Shown: positions 25,424 to 33,124 of the stretch, in pieces
Layout of the letters: every line of letters starts with the position of its first letter
How positions within the stretch are numbered: the stretch's first letter is position 1
NCBI GenBank assembly: GCA_022826945.1
Contig: JAJDTY010000011.1
Coordinates: 62,001-126,000 of the forward strand
Length of the DNA stretch: 64,000 bases
Reading direction: 5' to 3'
DNA from: Candidatus Binatia bacterium
GTDB taxonomy: Bacteria > Desulfobacterota > Binatia > Bin18
Notes under the pieces: generated by a model
Told to the model about the DNA's origin: nothing
Seen by the model: only the letters and a program-made list of their open reading frames with translations
The model's database searches: none
Made by a program: the position numbers and the translations under genes

Positions 25424-26371
25424 ATGGCAGTGGAGAAAGTGTCCCCAGAGGTCGAAGATATTGTCGCCCTCAACGAGGAAATTGAATGGCTGGGCGAAGG
25501 CTATGGCGGATTTGATGAAAACGGCATGATCCGAGGCGTCGCTGAAGGCCCGGTGTGGTGGAACGCCGGCGGTTGGTGGGATGAAGGCGGCTTTCTGCTG
25601 TTCAGCGATAATGCCACCAATAAGCGCTATAAGTGGAAAGAGGACGAAGGGGTCACGCTCTACAAAGAACCGACGAATGACGCCAACGGGCTGACCCGTG
25701 ACCGCCAAGGCCGGCTTATCGCCTGTGAACACGCCAGCCGTCAGGTCACTCGCGAAGAGCTTGATGGCAGCCTGACCGTTGTCGCGAATAATTATCGTGG
25801 TCAGCGTTTGAACCGGCCCAATGACGTGGTTGTCAAATCCGACGGGGCGATTTATTTCACCGATCCGGTGACGCTGGGGGTCCAACCCGAGCTTGACATT
25901 GCCGGCGTGTACCGGGTTTCACCCGACCTGGGGCAGATCAACCTGCTCGTGCGCGACTTTGTGCTCCCCAACGGTCTGGCCTTTTCGGTTGACGAGCAGA
26001 TTCTCTACATCAACGATTCGCTGCGGAAACATATCCGGGCTTTTGATCTCGATTCGCTCTGGGGCTCGGGCATGCTGAACATGGCCACCGACCGCGTCTT
26101 CTGCGATATGAGCGCCGACCCCCGGCCGGGCGTACCCGACGGGATGAAGGTCGATGTGCAGGGAAACGTCTACTGTAGTGGTCCTGGCGGTATCTGGATA
26201 ATGGATTCCTCAGGCGAGCATCTCGGGACTATTCTGAGCGGCGGCAAACATGTCACCAATATGTGTTTCGGGGACGATGACCGGCAGACTTTGTTTATCA
26301 CCACGTTTGGTGAGATGGGCAGGATGCGGGTGAAGATTCCGGGCATCCCGGTGCCGCGGGGAGAGGTGTAG
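25424..26371 (+). CDS. SMP-30/gluconolactonase family protein
   Basis: 315 residues from ATG 25424, behind AAAGGAGGAGAACCG. Metal-binding positions of the six-bladed propeller are visible: Glu in VAEGPVWW near residue 42, Asn-Asp in RPNDVVVKSDGAIYFTDP near 130, LPNGLAFSVDEQILYINDS near 185, and Asp in VPDGMKVDVQGNVYCS near 245. Such enzymes hydrolyse lactones with a divalent metal. It probably belongs to the same transcription unit as the luciferase-like and PxpA-like genes. Confidence 0.9.
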   Translation: MAVEKVSPEVEDIVALNEEIEWLGEGYGGFDENGMIRGVAEGPVWWNAGGWWDEGGFLLFSDNATNKRYKWKEDEGVTLYKEPTNDANGLTRDRQGRLIACEHASRQVTREELDGSLTVVANNYRGQRLNRPNDVVVKSDGAIYFTDPVTLGVQPELDIAGVYRVSPDLGQINLLVRDFVLPNGLAFSVDEQILYINDSLRKHIRAFDLDSLWGSGMLNMATDRVFCDMSADPRPGVPDGMKVDVQGNVYCSGPGGIWIMDSSGEHLGTILSGGKHVTNMCFGDDDRQTLFITTFGEMGRMRVKIPGIPVPRGEV

Positions 26372-26424
26372 GGGCGATGAGCGGATTAGCAGAGTATAAT
26401 CTGATCCCTCCAAGAGGAGAAAGG

Positions 26425-26766
26425 ATGGTTCGTATTCCAACCCACCGCTCTCCAACCCATCCGGGAGAAATGCTCCTAGAGGAATTCCTGCGCCCTATGG
26501 GCTTAACTCAGCGTGAGCTTGCCGCCAAGCTCCATGTGCCATATCAGCGGATTAACGAGTTGATGCGAGGGCGACGCGGCGTAAGCCCAGGAACGGCCTT
26601 ACGTTTAGCGAAGTTCTTCGGCACTTCTGCTGCTTTCTGGCTTAACCTTCAACTCCGCTGGGACCTGTACCATGCCCAGCGCTCAGAAGCCAAGGAACTG
26701 AAGAGAATCCGGCAATACCCGTCCACCCGACGCCCTGTCGACTCAATGGAAGAAAGCGTTGCGTAG
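26425..26766 (+). CDS. higA: HigA-family antitoxin (orphan)
   Basis: 113 residues from ATG 26425 with AGAGGAGAAAGG immediately upstream. The HPGEMLLEEFLRPMGLTQRELAAKL and RINELMRGRRGVSPGTALRLAKFFG segments form the Xre-type helix-turn-helix of HigA antitoxins, followed by the usual FWLNLQLRWDL. In higBA modules the toxin precedes the antitoxin, but here the preceding gene is the SMP-30 protein. No HigB-like ORF is visible within 1 kb, so it is an orphan antitoxin or a reused DNA-binding regulator. Confidence 0.87.
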   Translation: MVRIPTHRSPTHPGEMLLEEFLRPMGLTQRELAAKLHVPYQRINELMRGRRGVSPGTALRLAKFFGTSAAFWLNLQLRWDLYHAQRSEAKELKRIRQYPSTRRPVDSMEESVA

Positions 26767-26799
26767 GAGGAAGGAGAAAACGCTTTCAGTTCCTCCCCT

Positions 26800-28038
26800 T
26801 CACCGCCTCACGCTTGGGGCCTCTACCGGTAAGCCGCGGCCGCGCCAGGCCATATACAATTCCAGATTCACGTAGTCGTCGGCCCCATAGGCCAGAGGTT
26901 GGGCGCGGATCGCGGTATTACACCAGGCAAACATGCGGTGCGTTGACCCCAGCGTTTGCCAGCTTAGCCGATAGACGGGGAAGCCGTTGGTCTGTCCCTG
27001 GCTGACGACCTCACCCCGCAGTCGTTGCCCGGCATACTCGTCGTGGCAATGGCTGCACGCCATATCGAGTTGGCCGCGGCGGCGCATGAAGAACGCTTTG
27101 CCCGCCTCGAAAAACGGCGCGACCGGCCCTTCGACGTCCACACTCAGCAGCATCCCGCGTGACTGAGAACTCACAAACGCACTGAGCGCTAACAAGGCTT
27201 CGGATTCATACGGGTAGGCTTCGACCTGGAGTTGCTCTGTGCGACAGCGGTTAATCTGCTGCTCCAGATTGATGAGTTTTTCTGTGCGCGGATCGAATTG
27301 CGGATAGTGGACACGCACCCCGCGCATACTCGTTGCCGCGTCTCCATGGCAACTGGTACACGCCTGTTGATCGTCTCCTTGAGTCCGGCCCCATAACTCG
27401 CGCCCGCGCTCGATCCATAACATCCCCGGATTGCCAAACGCATCATCCTGTAACTGTCGGTGTTCCTCCGACAGATAGGTATAACCGGAGCGGCGGCCTG
27501 CGACGCTGTATGGGGAAGTCTCGTGCTGTGGTCTGCGCGGGGTTCGGCCAGCCTTTGGAGTCTGTGAAGCTTCATTGCGAAGCGTTAGGAGATACGCCAC
27601 GACATCTTCGATTTCCTGTGCGGTGAGGATCGGTTTGCCCCGGTAGGCTTCGAGTACGGAATGCAGGCCCGCCACCGTATGATACGCCGGCATGATGGAG
27701 TGGGGGTTCATCGCTTTGGGGTCCAGCAGTCGGAGACGCAACTCAGCAGCGGTATAGCGATTCCCGACGTTATCCAAAGGCAGTCCTACTGTGCCGTGGA
27801 AATAGTGTTCAGGTAGAGGCAGGGCATGACACACCACACAATCGCCGCGCTCCCGGTCGAGCACAATGCGCCATCCTCGTTCCGCGTCGCCGGGCCGGTC
27901 GGTCAACGGGGTGGGAATCCCTTCATGCCGGGTCTGTAGACCGTCGTCCTGCCGATTCCCCTGAGCGTAAGGAGCGCTCAGCACAAGAAGTCCGATCCAT
28001 ACCTGAATGACAAAAGCCTTCCAATAGCTTCCGTACAT
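26800..28038 (-). CDS. soxXA: SoxX-SoxA fusion, periplasmic c-type cytochrome of thiosulfate oxidation
   Basis: 412 residues from ATG 28038 (GAAGGACG upstream, 12 bp after the fccB stop). A hydrophobic signal segment lies at about residues 5-25. The SoxX part (about 45-155) has one haem site, CVVCH, and a likely axial Met in SIMPAYH. The SoxA part (about 190-412) has two sites, CTSCH and CSHCH, and the C-terminal FAWCNTAIRAQP block, which includes the cysteine expected to carry the sulfur adduct. SoxX and SoxA are normally separate subunits of the enzyme that conjugates thiosulfate to SoxY. Here they are one polypeptide with three haem sites. Confidence 0.85.
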   Translation of the reverse strand: MYGSYWKAFVIQVWIGLLVLSAPYAQGNRQDDGLQTRHEGIPTPLTDRPGDAERGWRIVLDRERGDCVVCHALPLPEHYFHGTVGLPLDNVGNRYTAAELRLRLLDPKAMNPHSIMPAYHTVAGLHSVLEAYRGKPILTAQEIEDVVAYLLTLRNEASQTPKAGRTPRRPQHETSPYSVAGRRSGYTYLSEEHRQLQDDAFGNPGMLWIERGRELWGRTQGDDQQACTSCHGDAATSMRGVRVHYPQFDPRTEKLINLEQQINRCRTEQLQVEAYPYESEALLALSAFVSSQSRGMLLSVDVEGPVAPFFEAGKAFFMRRRGQLDMACSHCHDEYAGQRLRGEVVSQGQTNGFPVYRLSWQTLGSTHRMFAWCNTAIRAQPLAYGADDYVNLELYMAWRGRGLPVEAPSVRR

Positions 28039-28049
28039 CGCAGCGTCCT

Positions 28050-29324
28050 TCACCCAAACGTATCGGCTGTAATATTGGCGTACCACGAGCGGGCGTAGGC
28101 CGCTTCGAGCGTGCGGGTTGTCTCCGGCGCGTCAAGCGGACTTGTACCGCTCGACCCTGGGACAACCTGGATCGCGTCATTTTCAACGGAATACACCGCA
28201 CTGATAGAGATACCGTAGTCAGGCGCAACCAGGCTGTAACAGGTATTCATCAATGCCGGCCGTGCAATCGGCTCACCCCGGAGTAGAGCCACAATAGCAG
28301 CGGCGCAGACCTTGGCCTGATTATTGGCGCTAAAGGCGGATTTGGGCATGGGGTTGGCGATTGCTGCGTCGCCAATAACATGGATGTTGGCGTGTACGCG
28401 AGATTCGAATGTACTGCCGTGGACAGGACACCAGCCCGTGCCAGCGTCGAGACCGTCCACCCGCGCGATCGCTGCTGCGTGCTGCGGGGCAACAATGTTC
28501 GCTACCGCGGGCGTATACTCGTCAAACTCCGTGCGGACGATGCCTGCACGTGTCTCGACCTGGGTGACCCGTCCGCCCTGCGCGCCCGGTACCCATTCGA
28601 GCAGACCCGGATAGAGCCGCTTCCACGCGGCCAGAAACAGTGTGTCCTTGGTAAAGCTGTCCTTGGCGTCCAGCAGTAAGACTTTTGATTTTGGCTTGTG
28701 GGTTTTGAGATAGTGGGCAATCAAACTGGCCCGCTCATACGGTCCCGGCGGACAGCGGTAGGGCGTCTCCGGCGCGCTGATCACCACCAGCCCGCCGTCT
28801 TCCATGGCTGCCAGTTGGCGGCGGAGCAGCAGCGTTTGCGAACCGGCCTGCCAGGCATGCGGGAATACCGTACTGGCTTCAGCGTCGTAACCTTCTATTG
28901 CCTCCCAGCGCAGCTCGATACCAGGGGATAAAACAAGTTTGTCATAGGTGAGAGGAGTGCCATCACTAAGTATGACTCTCTGTGCGGCCGGATCGATCTC
29001 CTGCGCTTGGGCATGGATAATCTGCACGCCATAGCCTTCCCGGAGCTGTTGGTAGGTATGAGTCAACGAGGCGAGCGGGCGCATACCGACCAGGGCCACG
29101 TTGCTGAATGGACAGGTGATAAACTGACGTTGTGGGGTCACCAAGCTAACCTCAAGGTTTGGGTCAGCCAAGCGTAGATACTTTGCGCAGGCCGCCCCGC
29201 CAAAACCACCACCGACAACGACGACCCTGGCCTGTGTGCTCGCCCGTGCCCGGCCGGTCAGCAGGCGGGCGAAAGGGAGGCTTCCGGCCAGGCTGAAGAA
29301 TTGACGTCGGGTGAAAAAGGACAT
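28050..29324 (-). CDS. fccB: Flavocytochrome c sulfide dehydrogenase flavoprotein (FccB/SoxF)
   Basis: 424 residues. The N-terminus TRRQFFSLAG is a Tat signal, so the protein is exported folded. The FAD-binding VVVVGGGFGGAACAKYLR follows at residue 34. Cysteines in FITCPFSN and MNTCYSLV are at positions expected for the redox disulfide of FccB/SQR-type enzymes. The C-terminal YGISISAVY is also typical of FccB. It oxidises sulfide to sulfur and passes electrons to the small cytochrome encoded just upstream (the two genes abut). Confidence 0.9.
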   Translation of the reverse strand: MSFFTRRQFFSLAGSLPFARLLTGRARASTQARVVVVGGGFGGAACAKYLRLADPNLEVSLVTPQRQFITCPFSNVALVGMRPLASLTHTYQQLREGYGVQIIHAQAQEIDPAAQRVILSDGTPLTYDKLVLSPGIELRWEAIEGYDAEASTVFPHAWQAGSQTLLLRRQLAAMEDGGLVVISAPETPYRCPPGPYERASLIAHYLKTHKPKSKVLLLDAKDSFTKDTLFLAAWKRLYPGLLEWVPGAQGGRVTQVETRAGIVRTEFDEYTPAVANIVAPQHAAAIARVDGLDAGTGWCPVHGSTFESRVHANIHVIGDAAIANPMPKSAFSANNQAKVCAAAIVALLRGEPIARPALMNTCYSLVAPDYGISISAVYSVENDAIQVVPGSSGTSPLDAPETTRTLEAAYARSWYANITADTFG

Positions 29325-29666
29325 CTACTGCCGTCTGCGTGACTGTATGGCCGCGAAATAGGTCGTTACTGCCTCAATGTCCGCCTCACTCAGCCCTTTG
29401 GCAATCTGATTCATCACCGTCCCCTGACGCTCTTCGGTCCGAAACGCCCGCATGGCCGTTCTGAAGTCCTCGGGTGATAACGTGTCAAGCGCGGGAATGG
29501 TGCCCTGACTCCGCCCGTCCGGGCCGTGACAGGCCGCACACGCCTGAGCCCAGGCCACACCGCGCGTCGGGATTGGGGCTGCGCTCACCAGGGCGGGGGC
29601 TGCCAGCAGTCCTGCCAGCAGGACGAAGAGCTGTTGCGGATGGTGCAGGACAGGCGCCAGTCTCAT
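29325..29666 (-). CDS. fccA: Small monohaem cytochrome c, FccA-like
   Basis: 113 residues from ATG 29666, overlapping the soxZ stop by four bases (ATGA). A signal peptide (VLLAGLLAAPALVSA) ends near residue 29. One haem site is present, CAACHGPDGRSQG, and the likely axial Met lies in GTVMNQIAKGL. Size and position before fccB point to the cytochrome subunit of flavocytochrome c; a free c-553-type electron carrier is the alternative. Confidence 0.82.
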   Translation of the reverse strand: MRLAPVLHHPQQLFVLLAGLLAAPALVSAAPIPTRGVAWAQACAACHGPDGRSQGTIPALDTLSPEDFRTAMRAFRTEERQGTVMNQIAKGLSEADIEAVTTYFAAIQSRRRQ

Positions 29667-29986
29667 TCGCTGACCGTGAGCGCCACGCGCTCGGAGGTTG
29701 TGACTCCGGTATCGTCTGTCCACACACACTCCAACTCGCCCGACCCTTCGGCTGTGGTGAAAAATGAGAAATACGGATTGGCAGCGATACCGGGAAAGAG
29801 CTCCGCGTGGAAAACCTCCGTCCCGTTGTACACACACCGGACGGTATGCACGATGTTTTTGGGAATCTTCTGGCCCACGTTGTTATACCGAAAACCCGTT
29901 TCCATGGGATGGCGGATAAGCAAACGCACTTCAAAGACCGCTCCGCGTTTGACAACTGTGGGGATTTTGATTCTCGCCTTGGCCAT
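29663..29986 (-). CDS. soxZ: SoxZ, sulfur-carrier complex subunit
   Basis: 107 residues from ATG 29986; an in-frame extension to 30073 would overlap soxY. It shows the family pattern: ARIKIPTVVKRGAVFEVRLLIRHPMETGFR, IVHTVRCVYNG, and C-terminal ECVWTDDTGVTTSERVALTV. SoxZ is a cytoplasmically synthesised partner exported with SoxY. Genes soxY, soxZ and the small cytochrome are tightly packed. Confidence 0.92.
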   Translation of the reverse strand: MAKARIKIPTVVKRGAVFEVRLLIRHPMETGFRYNNVGQKIPKNIVHTVRCVYNGTEVFHAELFPGIAANPYFSFFTTAEGSGELECVWTDDTGVTTSERVALTVSE

Positions 29987-30002
29987 GCCATATGCTGTCT
30001 GG

Positions 30003-30476
30003 TCAGCTTCCCTCAACACAGGCCGCGGCCGTGACAACAACTTCCGCGCTGGCCATCCAGGCCGTGCCGTCATTCATGACCGCAACCGCAACAACCTGCT
30101 GGGTGCCGGCCAGTCGAATCCTGGTGTGGACCTCGGCTCGTCCGGCCTGCGGCCCCAGCGAGAAACGGGCGATAACCGGCCTGGGATTCTTTTCCGAAAA
30201 AAGGTGAATTTGCTTCACATGGGCCTGGGGCGTCATCGGGCTCTCGACCCGGACCCGTAGCCGAACGGAATGACCGCTTTCGGCCAGAGTGGGCAGGGTA
30301 AGTGAGACGCGGCCGACCTGGGGCAGCACCCCTCCGGCTGCCTGGCGGATGAGCGGGAGGAGCTTCTCGGGAAGAGCGTCTGCCGAACGCGCCTTCCCGA
30401 GCGGCACGAGCAGGCAGCCCAGCAGACCGACGAGCACGTGCCGCCGTGACAGGCGATTAGGCCGGGCGTAAAGCAT
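30003..30476 (-). CDS. soxY: SoxY, sulfur-carrier protein with an altered C-terminal arm
   Basis: 157 residues. A Tat signal (LSRRHVLVGLLG) exports it, presumably with SoxZ. The Ig-like body shows HVKQIHLFSEKNPRPVIARFSL and TRIRLAGTQQVVAVAVMNDGTAW as in SoxY. The sulfur-binding swinging arm is normally GGCGG at the very end. Here the end reads TAAACVEGS, which keeps the cysteine but replaces the flexible glycines and adds an acidic residue. The start overlaps the iorB-like stop by 20 bp. Confidence 0.86.
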   Translation of the reverse strand: MLYARPNRLSRRHVLVGLLGCLLVPLGKARSADALPEKLLPLIRQAAGGVLPQVGRVSLTLPTLAESGHSVRLRVRVESPMTPQAHVKQIHLFSEKNPRPVIARFSLGPQAGRAEVHTRIRLAGTQQVVAVAVMNDGTAWMASAEVVVTAAACVEGS

Positions 30477-32637
30477 GATTCTTTAACGGCAAGGAGCGAA
30501 TGCGTTTGCCAGTTGCCGCAAAGAGGGCATTACACAGAGCCGGCGCAAGCGGGGCCATCCCCGGCTCGCCCACGCCGCCCCAAAAACCGCCGGTCGGCTT
30601 GAGGATCACCTCAACCGTGGGCATCTCGGCTATCCGCATCATTCGGTAGTCATGAAAATTCGACTGTTCGACCCGGCCCTCCTTAATGGTGATCTCTCCG
30701 TACAGCGCGGCGGTCAGGCCGTAGACGACGCTGCCTTCGAGCTGAGCTCGGACCGAGTCGGGATTGGCTACATACCCACAGTCAATACCGACGACCACGC
30801 GATGGATCGTCAACTCACCCGTGCCACTGACCGAGGCCTCAATCACTGCCGCAGTATAGCTCCCGTAGGAGTCCTGCACGGCAATCCCGCGGTATACGCC
30901 TTCCGGCAGCGGGCTGTTCCATCCGGCTGCCTCGGCGACCGCGTCCAGAATGGCCAGGTCCTTCGACGCCTGGGAGCCTTGCAGGAGTGCGCGCCGAAAT
31001 TGGTATGGATCCTGCCCGGCCGCATGGGCTAACTCATCAATAAAACTCTCCCGAAAGAACGGATTATGGGTATGCGCCACCGCGCGCCACGGCCCTGGCG
31101 GCACGTGGGTGTTGCGCATGGCGTATTCCATATGCATGTTCGGAAAGGCATACGGCGCGTCGGCAAAAGTCCGAACACCGACGATGTCAACCCCGTCCCG
31201 AATCAGATGGGGGCGGACTTCACTGAAAATCGACTGCTCGGCTTGGCGTACGGTCCAGGCGGTTGGTTCCCCGGCCGCGTTGAGCGCGGCTCTCATGCGG
31301 ACCAGGGCCACCGGCCGATAGCGGCCGTGCTGGATATCCTCTTCTCTCGACCAGATCAATTGCACCGGCGTGCCGGGCATGGTTTTGGCAATCCTGACAG
31401 CCTGGCGCACAAACTCGATGTGCAGCCCGCGCCGCCCGAAGCCTCCCCCGAGATGGACCTTGTGGACCTCGACCCGACTCACCGGAACGTCCGCGGTTTC
31501 AGCCGTCACGGCCGCGGTGGCCTCGCTGTTCTGGGCCGGCGCCCAGACGTCGACCCGCTTGTCCGTATACAGGGCCGTACAGTTCTGCGGTTCCATGGTG
31601 GCGTGCTCAAGATAGGGGGCGTAGTAGTCGGCTTCGATCGTCGTGGCCGCGCTGGCAAACGCGCTGTCGATATCGCCCTCCTGACGTGAGACCGGTGCTT
31701 TTTCGAGTCGGATGCCCTCGCGCAGAAACTCCAGGATGCTGTCGCTGCTGACGTGGGCGTGCGAACCAAAATCCCACTCAATAGGAAGCGTACGAATAGC
31801 CTGCTGTGCATTCCACCAGCTCTCTTTGGCAACGACGACGACTGCGTCTTCCAGGGGGACGACTTTGACCACTCCGCGCATGCCGGCGATTTTTTCAGCG
31901 TCCACGCTTTTCAGGCTGCCGCCGAATACCGGACACTGAGCAATCGCGGCATAGACCATGCCGGGCAGCCGGGTGTCAATGGCAAACGCGGTCTTGCCCG
32001 TCACCTTATCCGGGATGTCAAACCGCTCGGCCGGTTGGCCCAGCAGGGTCCAGGCTGCGGGGTCTTTGAGCGGCGGATCTTCGGGAATATCGAGCGTGGC
32101 CGCCTCAGCCGCCACCGCTCCGAAGCTGAGTTGTCGCTGGGTTGGGGTATGGGTGATGAGACTGTTCTCAGCAACACATTCGGTGACCGGCACACTCCAG
32201 CGCCGTGCGGCCGCGGTGGTCAGCATCAGGCGGGCCGCGGCCCCGGCGGTGCGCAAATACTCCTGGCTGTCACGGATTGACCGGCTGCCGCCGGTGAGCA
32301 TGGTCCGGAAAATCCGATTGCGTCTCAGGTGTTCGCTCGTTGACGCATACTCGGCCTGCACCTTGCTCCAGTCACAGGCCAACTCTTCGGCAACCAGCAT
32401 GGGCAGGCCGGTAAAATTGCCCTGGCCCATTTCTACCCGCGCGACGCGAATGATGATGGTGTCATCCGGCCGAATCAGGACCCAGGCGGTCACTTCGGGA
32501 CTGGTTTCTGCTTGAGTACTCGCCTGCTCCGCCTCTGCCACAGCAGACTTGGGAAGCGTGACTTCCAGTAACAGTCCGCCCCCGACCGCGGCTGAGCGTA
32601 ACAAAAACAAACGACGGGACATCTGTTGCATCGGCAC
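30457..32637 (-). CDS. Xanthine dehydrogenase-family molybdopterin subunit (IorB-like)
   Basis: 726 residues beginning with a Tat signal, SRRLFLLRSAAVGGG. The large Mo-cofactor domain shows MGQGNFTGLPMLVAEEL, LGGGFGRRG, PGPWRAVAHTHNPFFRESFIDE and the active-site GVGEPGMAPLAPALCNA, whose glutamate is the catalytic base in this family. The architecture fits the IorB group (isoquinoline 1-oxidoreductase, membrane-facing aldehyde dehydrogenases), which pass electrons to cytochrome c rather than NAD. Its small partner lies 4 bp upstream. The substrate is not determined; an aldehyde from the amine oxidase is an inference. Confidence 0.88.
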   Translation of the reverse strand: MPMQQMSRRLFLLRSAAVGGGLLLEVTLPKSAVAEAEQASTQAETSPEVTAWVLIRPDDTIIIRVARVEMGQGNFTGLPMLVAEELACDWSKVQAEYASTSEHLRRNRIFRTMLTGGSRSIRDSQEYLRTAGAAARLMLTTAAARRWSVPVTECVAENSLITHTPTQRQLSFGAVAAEAATLDIPEDPPLKDPAAWTLLGQPAERFDIPDKVTGKTAFAIDTRLPGMVYAAIAQCPVFGGSLKSVDAEKIAGMRGVVKVVPLEDAVVVVAKESWWNAQQAIRTLPIEWDFGSHAHVSSDSILEFLREGIRLEKAPVSRQEGDIDSAFASAATTIEADYYAPYLEHATMEPQNCTALYTDKRVDVWAPAQNSEATAAVTAETADVPVSRVEVHKVHLGGGFGRRGLHIEFVRQAVRIAKTMPGTPVQLIWSREEDIQHGRYRPVALVRMRAALNAAGEPTAWTVRQAEQSIFSEVRPHLIRDGVDIVGVRTFADAPYAFPNMHMEYAMRNTHVPPGPWRAVAHTHNPFFRESFIDELAHAAGQDPYQFRRALLQGSQASKDLAILDAVAEAAGWNSPLPEGVYRGIAVQDSYGSYTAAVIEASVSGTGELTIHRVVVGIDCGYVANPDSVRAQLEGSVVYGLTAALYGEITIKEGRVEQSNFHDYRMMRIAEMPTVEVILKPTGGFWGGVGEPGMAPLAPALCNALFAATGKRIRSLPLKNHALRPA

Positions 32638-32641
32638 GCCC

Positions 32642-33115
32642 TTATCCTTTCATCCCGTTGTTCGAGCCGGATTTTTCGGCGGCCGTATGAATGGCGGCCC
32701 GAATACGCGTATACGTTCCGCACCGGCAGATATTCGTCACGGCTTCGTTGATGTCGGTATCGGTTGGCTGGGGCTTTTTCTTCAGCAGCGCCGCGGCTGA
32801 CATAATCATGCCGGTCTGACAATACCCGCACTGCGGCACTTGATGCGCAATCCACGCCCGCTGTAGGGGATGGCTGCCATCCGTAGAGAGTCCCTCTATG
32901 GTCGTAATCTTCTTGCCCGCGGCTATGGAGACCGGCATGACGCACGAGCGTACCGGTTCGCCATCCAGATGGACGGTACAGGCCCCACACACGGACATGC
33001 CGCAGCCGAATTTCGTTCCGGTCAGTCCCAGGATATCGCGCAAGACCCACAGCAGCCGCATGTCCGAGCTGACATCAACGCTGTGCTCCGTTCCATTCAC
33101 GGTCAGTGAAATCAT
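32642..33115 (-). CDS. [2Fe-2S] small subunit of the molybdenum oxidoreductase (IorA-like)
   Basis: 157 residues with eight cysteines for two [2Fe-2S] clusters: [16 protein letters not shown] for the plant-type cluster (with a later Cys in VRSC) and [13 protein letters not shown] plus [12 protein letters not shown] for the second. This is the standard IorA/CoxS electron-transfer subunit. It has no signal peptide and probably travels with the Tat-exported large subunit. It follows the amine oxidase gene by 9 bp. Confidence 0.93.
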   Translation of the reverse strand: MISLTVNGTEHSVDVSSDMRLLWVLRDILGLTGTKFGCGMSVCGACTVHLDGEPVRSCVMPVSIAAGKKITTIEGLSTDGSHPLQRAWIAHQVPQCGYCQTGMIMSAAALLKKKPQPTDTDINEAVTNICRCGTYTRIRAAIHTAAEKSGSNNGMKG

Positions 33116-33124
33116 GCCGTCTCC

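Noticed and set aside
26766..26796. GGAGGAA/TTCCTCC inverted repeat between convergent higA and soxXA
   Set aside because: Short 7-bp arms with a 17-base loop and no T-run; too weak to call a terminator.
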